From: Streptomyces sp. NBC_01460
GTDB lineage: Bacteria > Actinomycetota > Actinomycetes > Streptomycetales > Streptomycetaceae
Direction: 5' to 3'
NCBI RefSeq assembly: GCF_036227405.1
Contig: NZ_CP109473.1
Coordinates: 7,254,001-7,318,000 of the forward strand
Length of the DNA: 64,000 nt
Position numbers and translations under genes: made by a program. This document shows, in pieces, positions 1 to 7,713 of the stretch; position 1 is the stretch's first letter, and each line of letters opens with the position of its first letter. Below the pieces are notes generated by a model. It was not told where the DNA came from and did no database searches. It saw nothing but the letters and a program-made list of their open reading frames with translations.

Positions 1-1
1 C

Positions 2-727
2 CAGGTCCTGCTCGACACCGGCAGCGAGTTCGTCGACGCCGCCGACGAGGCCCTGCCGACCACCACCAGACTGATGGCGGACGGCGAGACGGTGCTCCGT
101 ACCCAGGCCGAACAGGGCGAGGCGCTCAAGGGATTCGCTTCCGGAGCCGAGGAACTGGCCGCCGAACTCAAGGGATCCGACACCGACCTGCGCCGGCTCA
201 TCGCGACGGCTCCCGGTGCGACCGCCCAGATCAGCGGGCTCCTGCGCGACCTCGAACCCGGCTTCGGCGTGGTCGTCGCCAACCTCCTCACCACCTCCGA
301 GATCGCCGTGACCCGGCAGCGCGGACTGGAGGAGCTCCTGGTGAAGGTGCCCGCGGTCGCCGCGGCCGGAGCGAGCATCATCGACGAGAGCGGGGAGGCC
401 CGCTTCGGGATGTCCGTCACCTTCTTCGAGCCGCTGCCCTGCACCGCCGGGTACGGCTCCACCACCTACCGCCCCGGCAAGGACCTCTCGGCCGCCCCAC
501 CGGTCAACACCGGGGCGCGCTGCGCCTCCTCGCCCGGCAGCGGCATCAACGTCCGCGGCAGCGCCAACGCCCCCGGCGGCGGAGGCGTACCGGAGCCGGC
601 GGTACCCGGCTCCCTGCTCACGGGCGGAGACGGGACCCGGCTGCCCGGCGCCCTCGGCGCCGGCACGGACAGCGCGGGGACGGCCGACGGCATGGCCGGG
701 CTGCTGGGACTGGGAGGCGGAGCGTGA
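2..727 (+). CDS. Mce family protein, C-terminal part (5' end outside window)
   Basis: This is the last part of an Mce (mammalian cell entry) protein, a secreted or membrane-anchored substrate-binding component of an Mce lipid importer. The reading frame is open from the first full codon at position 2. It shows the alpha-helical Mce C-terminal region (a heptad-rich stretch with the GLLRDLEPGF and VVVANLL segments), then a conserved-looking block around ITFFEPLP-type residues, and a Gly/Pro-rich tail of about 80 residues. The Mce domain itself would lie upstream. The stop overlaps the GTG start of the next gene by 4 bp, and four Mce-associated membrane proteins follow, so this is probably the final mce gene of its operon. 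The family call rests on the C-terminal region and the neighbours. Confidence 0.8.
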   Translation, partial: QVLLDTGSEFVDAADEALPTTTRLMADGETVLRTQAEQGEALKGFASGAEELAAELKGSDTDLRRLIATAPGATAQISGLLRDLEPGFGVVVANLLTTSEIAVTRQRGLEELLVKVPAVAAAGASIIDESGEARFGMSVTFFEPLPCTAGYGSTTYRPGKDLSAAPPVNTGARCASSPGSGINVRGSANAPGGGGVPEPAVPGSLLTGGDGTRLPGALGAGTDSAGTADGMAGLLGLGGGA

Positions 728-1245
728 ACACCCGTACCAAGAGGCTGAGCGGCTGGGCCGGAATGCTCGCCGCCGTGCTGGTCTGCGCGTTCGGCGGCTG
801 GTCCTACGCGCAGGCGCGCGGCGACGACACCCTGGCGTACGCCGAGGCGCGTGACGCCGCGCTCGCCGACGGCAGGACGAACCTCGCGCGGCTGAACAGC
901 ATGGACGGCAGGAGCGCGTCGAGCGTGAGGACCGGACTCGCCGCCTGGCTGGCCTCCTCCACCGGCCCGCTGCACGACCGGCTGGAGAGCACACGGAAGA
1001 AGGACACCGCCGAGCTCACCGACGACGGGGCCACCGCGCGCGGCAAGGTCACCGACGCGGCGCTCACGGCACTCGACGAGCGGGCCGGTACGGCGGCGCT
1101 GATCGCCACCGTGGACGTCGAGGTCACCCCGCGCACCGGCAAGGCAGGCACGCAGCGCAAACGCTTCGAGGCGAGCCTGGCCCGCACCGGGGACGGCTGG
1201 AAGATCAAGGCACTGGACGCGATACCGGTCGGGAGCGGCGGATGA
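724..1245 (+). CDS. Mce-associated membrane protein (short type), copy 1
   Basis: A 173-residue protein starting at a GTG that overlaps the previous stop by 4 bp. It has a short basic N-terminus, one membrane segment at about residues 10-30, then an extracytoplasmic domain that begins with an AYAEARDAAL helix. This is the architecture of actinobacterial Mce-associated (Mas/Mam) proteins, which are thought to stabilise Mce lipid transporters at the membrane. The C-terminal half resembles a small cone-shaped NTF2-like fold (DGWKIKALDAIPVG). It is clearly paralogous to the gene at 1867-2397. The next gene starts within its stop codon, so translation is probably coupled. Confidence 0.8.
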   Translation: MNTRTKRLSGWAGMLAAVLVCAFGGWSYAQARGDDTLAYAEARDAALADGRTNLARLNSMDGRSASSVRTGLAAWLASSTGPLHDRLESTRKKDTAELTDDGATARGKVTDAALTALDERAGTAALIATVDVEVTPRTGKAGTQRKRFEASLARTGDGWKIKALDAIPVGSGG

Positions 1246-1853
1246 CACGGACCGGAGGGACCACGATCGAGGACGCCTCCTCGACCCCGGAGCCGGACGA
1301 GGAGGTACGGGACGAGGAGGCCGGCACCGGCCGGGAGCCGGGCACCTCCCGTCGCGCGGCCTGGCGGCGCGGTCTCGCGGCGGTCCTGGCCGCCGCCCTG
1401 CTGGCCACCGGTGCCGTCCTCCTGGTCGAGGCGCGGCAGCTGCGGGACACCCCCGCCACCTCGAACCGGGCGCTCACCGACACCGCGGAGACCACTCGGG
1501 TCGTGGGCGACGTGAGCAGCGCCCTGGGCAAGGTCTTCTCCTACAGCCCGCAGGGAACCGCCGCCACCAAGGAAGCGGCGAAGCGCCTCCTCGCGGGCGA
1601 GGCGCTGCGGCAGTACGCGGCGCTGTTCGGCCAGGTGGAGAAGCAGGCGGCCGACCAGAAGCTCACGCTCACCTCGCAGGCCGTACGCGCCGGAGTCACC
1701 CGGCTCGGCCCCCGCAGCGCCCACCTCCTCGTCTTCCTCGACCAGGTGTACGAGCGCGAGGGGAAGGCGGCCACCACGGCGGCGGCGCAGCTCTCGGTGA
1801 CGGCGGAACTGCGCGGCAGCCGCTGGGTCATCGTCGACATCACCTCCAGGTAG
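1242..1853 (+). CDS. Mce-associated membrane protein (long type), copy 1
   Basis: A 203-residue protein that starts at an ATG overlapping the previous stop (ATGA). An acidic cytoplasmic N-terminus of about 40 residues precedes one membrane helix (about residues 43-65). The outer domain contains the LTDTAETTRVVGDVSSALGKVFSYS region, also seen in the paralogue at 2435-3187 as LTDISRTSEV...VGAVFSYTY. The family is that of Mce-associated proteins, assumed to support the Mce importer. The ending SRWVIVDITSR is typical of the fold. Copies of the short and long types alternate along this operon. Confidence 0.8.
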   Translation: MTRTGGTTIEDASSTPEPDEEVRDEEAGTGREPGTSRRAAWRRGLAAVLAAALLATGAVLLVEARQLRDTPATSNRALTDTAETTRVVGDVSSALGKVFSYSPQGTAATKEAAKRLLAGEALRQYAALFGQVEKQAADQKLTLTSQAVRAGVTRLGPRSAHLLVFLDQVYEREGKAATTAAAQLSVTAELRGSRWVIVDITSR

Positions 1854-1866
1854 GGGAGAGGCACCA

Positions 1867-2397
1867 ATGGCACGGGTACGGACGACGAGGAATCCGCTGG
1901 TGGTGGCGGCGATCGTGCTGACGGTCGCGGCGGCCGGCGCGGCGGGATGGGGCGGCTGGTCGCGCTACGACGCCGCGCACGACGGATCGGCGGCCTACGC
2001 GGAGGCCCGCGACGCGGCGCTGGCCGCGGGGGAGCAGGCCGTGCAGAACATGAACACGCTGGACCACGCCCAGGTCGAGAAGGGGCTCGACAGGTGGGAG
2101 GACTCGACCACCGGAGACCTCCACCGGCAACTCGTCGACGGGCGGGACGCGTTCGTGAAGCAGATCGAGGCGGCCAGGACCGTCAGCACGGCCAGGATCC
2201 TGTCGGGCGCCGTGACCGAGCTCGACGAGAGGGCCGGCAAGGCGGGGGTGATGGTCGCGCTGCGGGTCACCGTGACCGCGCCCGAGGGCAAGCCCGCGGT
2301 CAAGGAGAGCCGGATGCTCGGGCAGCTCACCCGCACTTCCGGGGGATGGAAGCTCAGCGCCCTCGGCCAGGCGCCCGTCGGCAACACCGCCGGCTGA
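1867..2397 (+). CDS. Mce-associated membrane protein (short type), copy 2
   Basis: A 176-residue paralogue of the gene at 724-1245. It has one N-terminal membrane helix (about residues 12-32), the same AYAEARDAAL segment after the membrane, a TELDERAGKAGVMVALRVTV core strand pair, and a GGWKLSALGQAPVG ending. A GGGGAGAG ribosome-binding site lies 6-7 bp before the ATG. It follows the previous gene by 13 bp and belongs to the same operon. Role as for the other Mce-associated proteins (membrane partner of an Mce lipid transporter); the substrate cannot be told from this window. Confidence 0.8.
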   Translation: MARVRTTRNPLVVAAIVLTVAAAGAAGWGGWSRYDAAHDGSAAYAEARDAALAAGEQAVQNMNTLDHAQVEKGLDRWEDSTTGDLHRQLVDGRDAFVKQIEAARTVSTARILSGAVTELDERAGKAGVMVALRVTVTAPEGKPAVKESRMLGQLTRTSGGWKLSALGQAPVGNTAG

Positions 2398-2434
2398 AAC
2401 CGCCCGACCGCCCCGCCCCGAGAGGACCCCCGAC

Positions 2435-3187
2435 ATGTCGACGACCCGACACCTCGTCAACCGCCGCCGCCGTCTCGCCACCGTCGCCACGGCCCCGGCC
2501 GTCCCGCGTACGGACACCGCCCCGGCGGACGAGCGCGAGCCTACGGCCCCGACCACGGCCGGACCGGAACCCGCCGCGGAAGACACGCCCGAGGCGGCCG
2601 CCGAGCCCGACGACGACGCCGCCCCGGTGGAGGAGCCCGCCGGGGACGAACGGCTCCGCGGCAGACTGCCCCGTCCGCGCATCCGGCTCCCCGCCGTGCT
2701 CTGCGCGGCCACCGTCCTCCTCGGGGCCTTCGCCGCCTGGGCGTTCAGCTCCGCCGCGGCGCTCCGGGACGATCCGACCCGGCAGAACACCGCCCTCACC
2801 GACATCAGCCGGACCAGCGAGGTGAAGGGCCAGATCACCGAAGCCGTGGGGGCCGTCTTCTCGTACACGTACGCCTCGCCGGGGAAGTCGGACCTGTCCG
2901 CGCAGAAGTACCTGACCGGCAAGGCCGTCCAGCAGCACAAGGACATGCTCGCCGAGGTACGCGCCCAGGCGCCGAAGCAGAAGCTGGTGCTCACCACGAC
3001 CGTCACCGAGAGCGGGGTCGAACTCCTCGACGGCGACCGGGCCCGGCTGCTGGTCTTCGCGGACCAGAGCAACACCCGTACCGGCAAGGAGGAGGAGACG
3101 ACGTACGCCGCCGCCATGTTCGCCGTGGACGCCGTCCGCCGCGGTGACAGCTGGCGGATCGCCGCCATCGACACCTTCACGCGATGA
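2435..3187 (+). CDS. Mce-associated membrane protein (long type), copy 2
   Basis: A 250-residue paralogue of the gene at 1242-1853, with a longer cytoplasmic N-terminus (about 85 residues) rich in Pro, Ala, Glu and Asp that looks disordered. One membrane helix follows (about residues 87-107), then the conserved outer domain (TALTDISRTSEVKGQI; RGDSWRIAAIDTFTR at the end). A GAGAGGA ribosome-binding site precedes the ATG. The alternation short-long-short-long suggests tandem duplication of a two-gene unit. It ends 19 bp before the start of the transglycosylase gene. Confidence 0.78.
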   Translation: MSTTRHLVNRRRRLATVATAPAVPRTDTAPADEREPTAPTTAGPEPAAEDTPEAAAEPDDDAAPVEEPAGDERLRGRLPRPRIRLPAVLCAATVLLGAFAAWAFSSAAALRDDPTRQNTALTDISRTSEVKGQITEAVGAVFSYTYASPGKSDLSAQKYLTGKAVQQHKDMLAEVRAQAPKQKLVLTTTVTESGVELLDGDRARLLVFADQSNTRTGKEEETTYAAAMFAVDAVRRGDSWRIAAIDTFTR

Positions 3188-3206
3188 CCCAGGAGAGGGA
3201 GGACAC

Positions 3207-4448
3207 ATGAGGTTCGACGGAACCATGCGCCGCGGACTCGCCGGCACGGCCACCGCGGTCGCCGCCATGGCGGCGCTCACCGCGTCCCAGGCCCCGGGGC
3301 TCACGGGCGGCGCCGCCGCGGACGACATGAAGAACGTGGCGTCGGACGACGTCGTCTGGACCGAGGTGCCCAACGACGACAGCTACCACACGGAGCTGCC
3401 GCCCCTGCGGTCACCGGAGCCCCCGGAACCCATCGGGAAGAAGAAGCCCGGCCCGGCCGTCGTGCAGTCCTGGGCCGAGGCAGGCATCCCCGCCACCGTC
3501 CTCGCCGCCTACCGGAACGCGCAGAGCGCGCTCGGCCGCCGCGACCCCGGCTGCCGGCTTCCCTGGCACCTGCTCGCGGCGATCGGCAAGGTGGAGTCCG
3601 GGCACGCGGGCGGGGGACGGGTGGACGCCGCCGGCACCACCCTCACCCCGATCCTCGGCCCCGTCCTGAACGGTGCGGGGTTCGCCTACATCCCGGACAC
3701 CGACGGCGGGGCCTACGACGGCGACGCCACGTACGACAGGGCCGTCGGGCCGATGCAGTTCATCCCGTCCACCTGGGCGCACTGGGGCAAGGACGGCAAC
3801 GGCGACGGGCGCAGGGACCCGAACAACGTGGCGGACGCCGCGCTCGCCGCGGGCCACTACCTCTGCGCGGGAAACCGGAACCTGTCCGCCCAGGCGGATC
3901 TGGACAGGGCTGTCCTCAGCTACAACCACTCGGACACCTATCTGCGCACGGTCCTGTCCTGGCTGGACTTCTACCGCAAGGGCGTCCACTCCGTCGCCGA
4001 CGGCAGGGGCGTCATCCCGCGGAGCCCCGGAGCGGGCAGCCCCCACGCCCCGAAGGCACCGGTCGGAGGCCCCGGCAGCCCGAGCGGCCCCGGTCACGGA
4101 GGCGGCGGCATCATCGTCGGCCCGCAGCCCAGCGCCACACCGACACCCTCCACCTCACCGACCCCCACACCCACGCCGACGGACCCCGGCAGCCCAGGCC
4201 CCACCCCGGACCCCACGGACCCCGGACCCACCCCCGACCCCACCGACACCGGTCCCACCCCGGATCCGACGACAACCCCGGACCCGACCCCCACGCCCGA
4301 CCCGACCACGACCCCGGACCCGACCACCACCCCCGACCCGGAGCCCGGCACCACCGGCCCCGGCTGCCCCACCCCGTCGGCGGAGCCCGACCCCGCCGCC
4401 CCCACGGACGCGCCCTCCGACGACCCCTGCGCCACTCCCGCCGCCTGA
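3207..4448 (+). CDS. Secreted lytic murein transglycosylase with Pro/Thr-rich tail
   Basis: A 413-residue exported protein. The ATG at 3207 is preferred over an in-frame upstream start because AGGAGAGGGAGG lies just before it and a signal peptide (about residues 1-38) follows directly. The lytic transglycosylase domain spans about residues 85-275: the catalytic Glu is probably E130 in GKVESGHA, followed by the GPMQFIPSTW motif and an AVLSYNHSDTYLRTVL helix. Such enzymes cleave the MurNAc-GlcNAc bond of peptidoglycan and form 1,6-anhydro ends. The last ~110 residues are low complexity, built from repeats of TPDPT-like units, probably a wall-spanning linker. It is the last gene in the mce operon direction; a cell-wall opening role for the transporter is inference. 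Confidence 0.85.
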   Translation: MRFDGTMRRGLAGTATAVAAMAALTASQAPGLTGGAAADDMKNVASDDVVWTEVPNDDSYHTELPPLRSPEPPEPIGKKKPGPAVVQSWAEAGIPATVLAAYRNAQSALGRRDPGCRLPWHLLAAIGKVESGHAGGGRVDAAGTTLTPILGPVLNGAGFAYIPDTDGGAYDGDATYDRAVGPMQFIPSTWAHWGKDGNGDGRRDPNNVADAALAAGHYLCAGNRNLSAQADLDRAVLSYNHSDTYLRTVLSWLDFYRKGVHSVADGRGVIPRSPGAGSPHAPKAPVGGPGSPSGPGHGGGGIIVGPQPSATPTPSTSPTPTPTPTDPGSPGPTPDPTDPGPTPDPTDTGPTPDPTTTPDPTPTPDPTTTPDPTTTPDPEPGTTGPGCPTPSAEPDPAAPTDAPSDDPCATPAA

Positions 4449-4452
4449 CGGG

Positions 4453-5514
4453 TCAGCCGCCGCCGAACACCTCGGACAGGTCGTACCGCACCACTTCCTC
4501 CAGCTGCGCGTAGGTGCAGCCGGAGGGGGTGCGGTCCGGCCGCCACCGCCGGAACTGGGTGGTGTGGCGGAATCGGTCGCCCTCCATGTGGTCGTACGCC
4601 ACCTCGCAGACCCTCTCGGGCGCGAGCGCCACCCAGGACAGGTCCTTCTTGCCCGACCAGCGGCTCGGAGCGCCCGGCAGCCGTGACCCCTCGTGCGCCG
4701 CCGCGTCCGCCCAGGCCGCCCAGGGGTGGTCCGCCGGCTCGACGCGCAACGGGTCGAGCTCCTCCAGGAGTTCGGCGCGCCGCTTCATCGTGAAGGCCGC
4801 GCACACGCCCACATGCTGCAGGGCGCCCCCGGAGTCGTACAGACCGAGCAGCAGTGAGCCGACCACGGGGCCGCTCTTGTGGAAGCGGTACCCCGCCACC
4901 ACACAGTCGGCGGTCCGCTCGTGCTTGATCTTGTACATGGTGCGTACGTCCGGGCGGTACGGCAGATCGAGAGGCTTGGCGACCACCCCGTCGAGCCCCG
5001 CGCCCTCGTACCGTTCGAACCACTCCCGGGCGAGGGCCGGGTCCGTGGTGGAGGGGGCGAGGTGGACCGGGGCCGAGGCGCCGGCCAGCGCGCCCTCCAG
5101 GACGGTCCGCCGCTCGGCCTGCACGGTGGTGAGCAGCGACGTGTCGTCCAGGGCGAGGACGTCGAAGGCGACGAAACTCGCCGGGGTCCGCTCGGCGAGG
5201 GTCCGCACCCGGGAGTCGGCCGGATGGATCCGCTCGCTCAGCCGGTCGAAGTCCAGCCGCCCCTCGTACGGCAGGACGATCTCGCCGTCGACCACGCAGC
5301 GGGGCGGCAGGTTCTCCCGGACGGCGGTGACCACCTCGGGGAAGTAGCGGGTGAGCGGCTTGCCCGTCCGGCTGCCGATCACCACCTCGTCGCCGTCCCG
5401 GTGCACGATCGCCCGGAACCCGTCCCACTTCGCCTCGTACTGCATCCCCGGGGGGATCGAGGACACGGACTTGGCGAGCATCGGCTTCACAGGAGGCATC
5501 ACCGGCAGGTCCAT
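4453..5514 (-). CDS. ligC: ATP-dependent DNA ligase (LigC/LigD ligase-domain type)
   Basis: A 353-residue stand-alone ATP-dependent DNA ligase. The nucleotidyltransferase motif EAKWDGFR at residues 27-34 gives the lysine that becomes adenylylated (K29); later motifs include DGEIV, FDVLALD and VVAKPLDLPYR (motif IV-like), and the OB domain ends with the RFRHTTQFRRWRPDRTP segment. Length and order match the LigC/LigD-ligase family used in bacterial non-homologous end joining and repair-synthesis ligation. It is transcribed away from the LigD-type polymerase gene (start 5592) across a 77-bp gap, so the two activities that are fused in classical LigD are separate genes here. The gene ends 4 bp from the convergent transglycosylase gene. 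Confidence 0.9.
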   Translation of the reverse strand: MDLPVMPPVKPMLAKSVSSIPPGMQYEAKWDGFRAIVHRDGDEVVIGSRTGKPLTRYFPEVVTAVRENLPPRCVVDGEIVLPYEGRLDFDRLSERIHPADSRVRTLAERTPASFVAFDVLALDDTSLLTTVQAERRTVLEGALAGASAPVHLAPSTTDPALAREWFERYEGAGLDGVVAKPLDLPYRPDVRTMYKIKHERTADCVVAGYRFHKSGPVVGSLLLGLYDSGGALQHVGVCAAFTMKRRAELLEELDPLRVEPADHPWAAWADAAAHEGSRLPGAPSRWSGKKDLSWVALAPERVCEVAYDHMEGDRFRHTTQFRRWRPDRTPSGCTYAQLEEVVRYDLSEVFGGG

Positions 5515-5553
5515 GGCCCCGATTCTCGCCCACCGCTCGTGCCTCGTCCTCCG

Positions 5554-5566
5554 ATATGCGGCATAT
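5554..5566. promoter_or_regulatory. Perfect 13-bp palindrome between ligC and ligD-pol
   Basis: ATATGC-G-GCATAT, a perfect palindrome (6-bp arms, 1-bp centre), sits in the 77-bp gap between the divergent ligase and repair polymerase genes. It is unusually AT-rich for this genome. It could be a shared operator or part of overlapping -10 regions. No regulator is identified. Confidence 0.4.
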
Positions 5567-5591
5567 GTGGGCCCGGCCTACGGTGTCCGAC

Positions 5592-6620
5592 ATGGGAGCA
5601 GGAGCAGCGGTGGAGCTGGACGCGGACGGACGGGCCGTACGGCTGTCGAACCCGGACAAGGTGTACTTCCCGGAGAAGGGCTACACCAAGAGGGACGTGG
5701 CCGACTACTTCCGGGCCGTCGGGCCCGGGATCCTCCGCGCCCTGCGCGAGCGGCCCACCACCCTCCAGCGCTTCGTCGACGGGGTCGAGGGCGACTTCTT
5801 CTACCAGAAGCGGGCGCCGAAGAACCTCCCCGACTGGACCCCCACCGCCCGGATCGAGTTCCCCAGCGGCCGGCACGCCGACGAGATGTGCCCCACCGAG
5901 CTGGGGTCCGTCCTCTGGGCCGCCAACCTGGGCACCCTGACCTTCCACCCCTGGCCGGTGCGCAGGGCGGACACCGACCACCCCGACGAACTGCGCATCG
6001 ACCTCGACCCGCAGCCCGGCACCGACTACGCCGACGCGGTGACGGCGGCGCACGAACTGCGCGCGGTCCTGGAGGACCACGGGCTGCGCGGCTGGCCCAA
6101 GACCTCCGGCGGGCGCGGCATCCACGTCTTCGTCCCGATCGTCCCCGAGTGGACGTTCACCCAGGTCAGACGCTCCGCCATCGCGGTGGGACGGGAGCTG
6201 GAACGGCGGATGCCGGACCGGGTCACCACGGCCTGGTGGAAGGAGGAGCGGGGCGAGCGGATCTTCGTCGACTACAACCAGACCGCCCGCGACCGCACCA
6301 TCGCTTCCGCCTACTCCGTGCGCCCCTTCCCGCACGCCCCGGTCTCCGCCCCGCTGCGCTGGGAGGAGATCGACGACGCCGAGCCCCGCGACTTCGACCT
6401 CCGGACCATGCCCGTGCGGTACGCCGAGGTGGGCGACCTGCACGCCGACATGGACGACCACGCCTTCCGGCTCGACCAGGTGCTGGAGCTGGCGCGGCGG
6501 GACGAGCACGAACACGAGCTCGGCGACCTGCCCTATCCGCCGGAGTACCCCAAGATGCCGGGCGAACCGAAGCGCGTGCAGCCCAGCCGCGCCCGGCACG
6601 ACACCGGTGACGACGCGTGA
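5592..6620 (+). CDS. LigD-type DNA repair polymerase (PrimPol domain)
   Basis: A 342-residue stand-alone version of the LigD polymerase domain (archaeo-eukaryotic primase fold), which fills gaps during end joining, often with ribonucleotides. The metal-binding pair is D137/D139 in RIDLDPQPG, the nucleotide-binding segment is SGGRGIHVF (172-180, with H178), and the third acidic residue is probably D227 in FVDYNQ. The following TIASAYSVRP motif is typical of the family. The ATG at 5592 is chosen because conservation starts just after it; an in-frame GTG lies 9 bp upstream, and starts further up are unlikely. No Ku gene is in the window. It overlaps the next gene by 4 bp. Confidence 0.9.
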   Translation: MGAGAAVELDADGRAVRLSNPDKVYFPEKGYTKRDVADYFRAVGPGILRALRERPTTLQRFVDGVEGDFFYQKRAPKNLPDWTPTARIEFPSGRHADEMCPTELGSVLWAANLGTLTFHPWPVRRADTDHPDELRIDLDPQPGTDYADAVTAAHELRAVLEDHGLRGWPKTSGGRGIHVFVPIVPEWTFTQVRRSAIAVGRELERRMPDRVTTAWWKEERGERIFVDYNQTARDRTIASAYSVRPFPHAPVSAPLRWEEIDDAEPRDFDLRTMPVRYAEVGDLHADMDDHAFRLDQVLELARRDEHEHELGDLPYPPEYPKMPGEPKRVQPSRARHDTGDDA

Positions 6621-7699
6621 GCGCCGACGAGGGGGCCACCGGGCCTCCCGCGCACGGCGCGCACGGCAGGCCCCCGACGCGGGCCGAGAAGTGGGCCTCG
6701 TACAAGCAGTCGCCGTACGTCCCGGCGTTCGTGCTGGTCTTCATCCTGGCCGCCGCGGCGGGGCTCTTCGCCGGCTCGTACACCTACACGATGGCCGACC
6801 CGACGCCGCGCCGGATCCCCGCCGCCGTGGTCAGCGGCGTCGGGACCCGGGGCGGGACGGAGTTCATCGCGGGGATGGAGAAGGCCCTCGACGCCTCCCT
6901 CCAGCTGCACCCGTACGCCACCCGGGGCGCCGCTCGTCTGGCCATGGAGGAGCAGAAGGTCTTCGTGACCGTGCGGCCGGCGACGCGCGGGGTGGCCATG
7001 GACATCGCCGGGGCCGGCGGGGCCACGGTCGCCCAGCTGCTCGCCGAGACCGGCGCGAAGGTCGCGAAGGCGACCGGGGTCCCCGTGACGATCACGGACG
7101 TCAAACCCCTCCAGAAGGGCGACCCGCGCGGCCTGGCGCTCTTCTACATCTCGCTGGCCGCCGTCATCATCGGCTTCGTCGGAGCCATCCAGCTCAGCGT
7201 GCACGCACGGGCGCTCAACCCGCTCGAACGGATCGGCTTCACCCTCGCCTACGCCCTGCTGGGCGGCTTCGCGATCGCCGCGGTGGTGGACTGGCTGATC
7301 GGCGCGCTGGATCTGCCGTTCGTCGAGTCCTGGCTGATCCTCGCGTTCACGATGTTCGCCTCGGGCATGGTCTTCACCATGTTCAACACCATCATGGGGC
7401 GCTGGGCGATGATCCCCACCTGGGGGCTCATGGTGCTGCTGGGCAATCCGTCGTCGGGCGGCGCGGTGTCCTGGCCGCTGCTGCCCTCGGCGCTCGGGCA
7501 CATCGGGCGGTGGCTGCCGCCCGGCGCCTCGGTCAACGCCCAGCACACGGCGGTCTACTACCAGGGCCACCAGTACGCCTTCCCGTTCCTGGTGCTGACG
7601 GGCTGGGCGCTCGTCTCCTGCACGGTCTTCTGGGTGTGGCGCCACCGGCACCCCGGCGGCCGCGGCCGCATGCCGGAGCATGCGGCCACGGCCGCCTGA
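6617..7699 (+). CDS. Multi-pass membrane protein, ABC-2/YhgE-like
   Basis: A 360-residue integral membrane protein beginning at a GTG that overlaps the stop of the repair polymerase gene by 4 bp. After a soluble N-terminus and one membrane helix (about residues 37-58) comes an extracellular domain of about 120 residues, then five further hydrophobic helices (about 170-345). This topology resembles the ABC-2 permease / YhgE-Pip / DUF3533 group of membrane proteins. There is no partner ATPase beside it, so transport by an ABC mechanism is not supported. Translational coupling to the polymerase gene is seen, but a functional link to DNA repair is doubtful. Confidence 0.6.
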   Translation: MSADEGATGPPAHGAHGRPPTRAEKWASYKQSPYVPAFVLVFILAAAAGLFAGSYTYTMADPTPRRIPAAVVSGVGTRGGTEFIAGMEKALDASLQLHPYATRGAARLAMEEQKVFVTVRPATRGVAMDIAGAGGATVAQLLAETGAKVAKATGVPVTITDVKPLQKGDPRGLALFYISLAAVIIGFVGAIQLSVHARALNPLERIGFTLAYALLGGFAIAAVVDWLIGALDLPFVESWLILAFTMFASGMVFTMFNTIMGRWAMIPTWGLMVLLGNPSSGGAVSWPLLPSALGHIGRWLPPGASVNAQHTAVYYQGHQYAFPFLVLTGWALVSCTVFWVWRHRHPGGRGRMPEHAATAA

Positions 7700-7713
7700 G
7701 CGCGCGCTCGCCC

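Noticed and set aside
6617..7699. Third component of the NHEJ module
   Set aside because: Although it overlaps the polymerase gene by 4 bp, it is a multi-pass membrane protein with no repair-related feature; the overlap alone is common in this genome.
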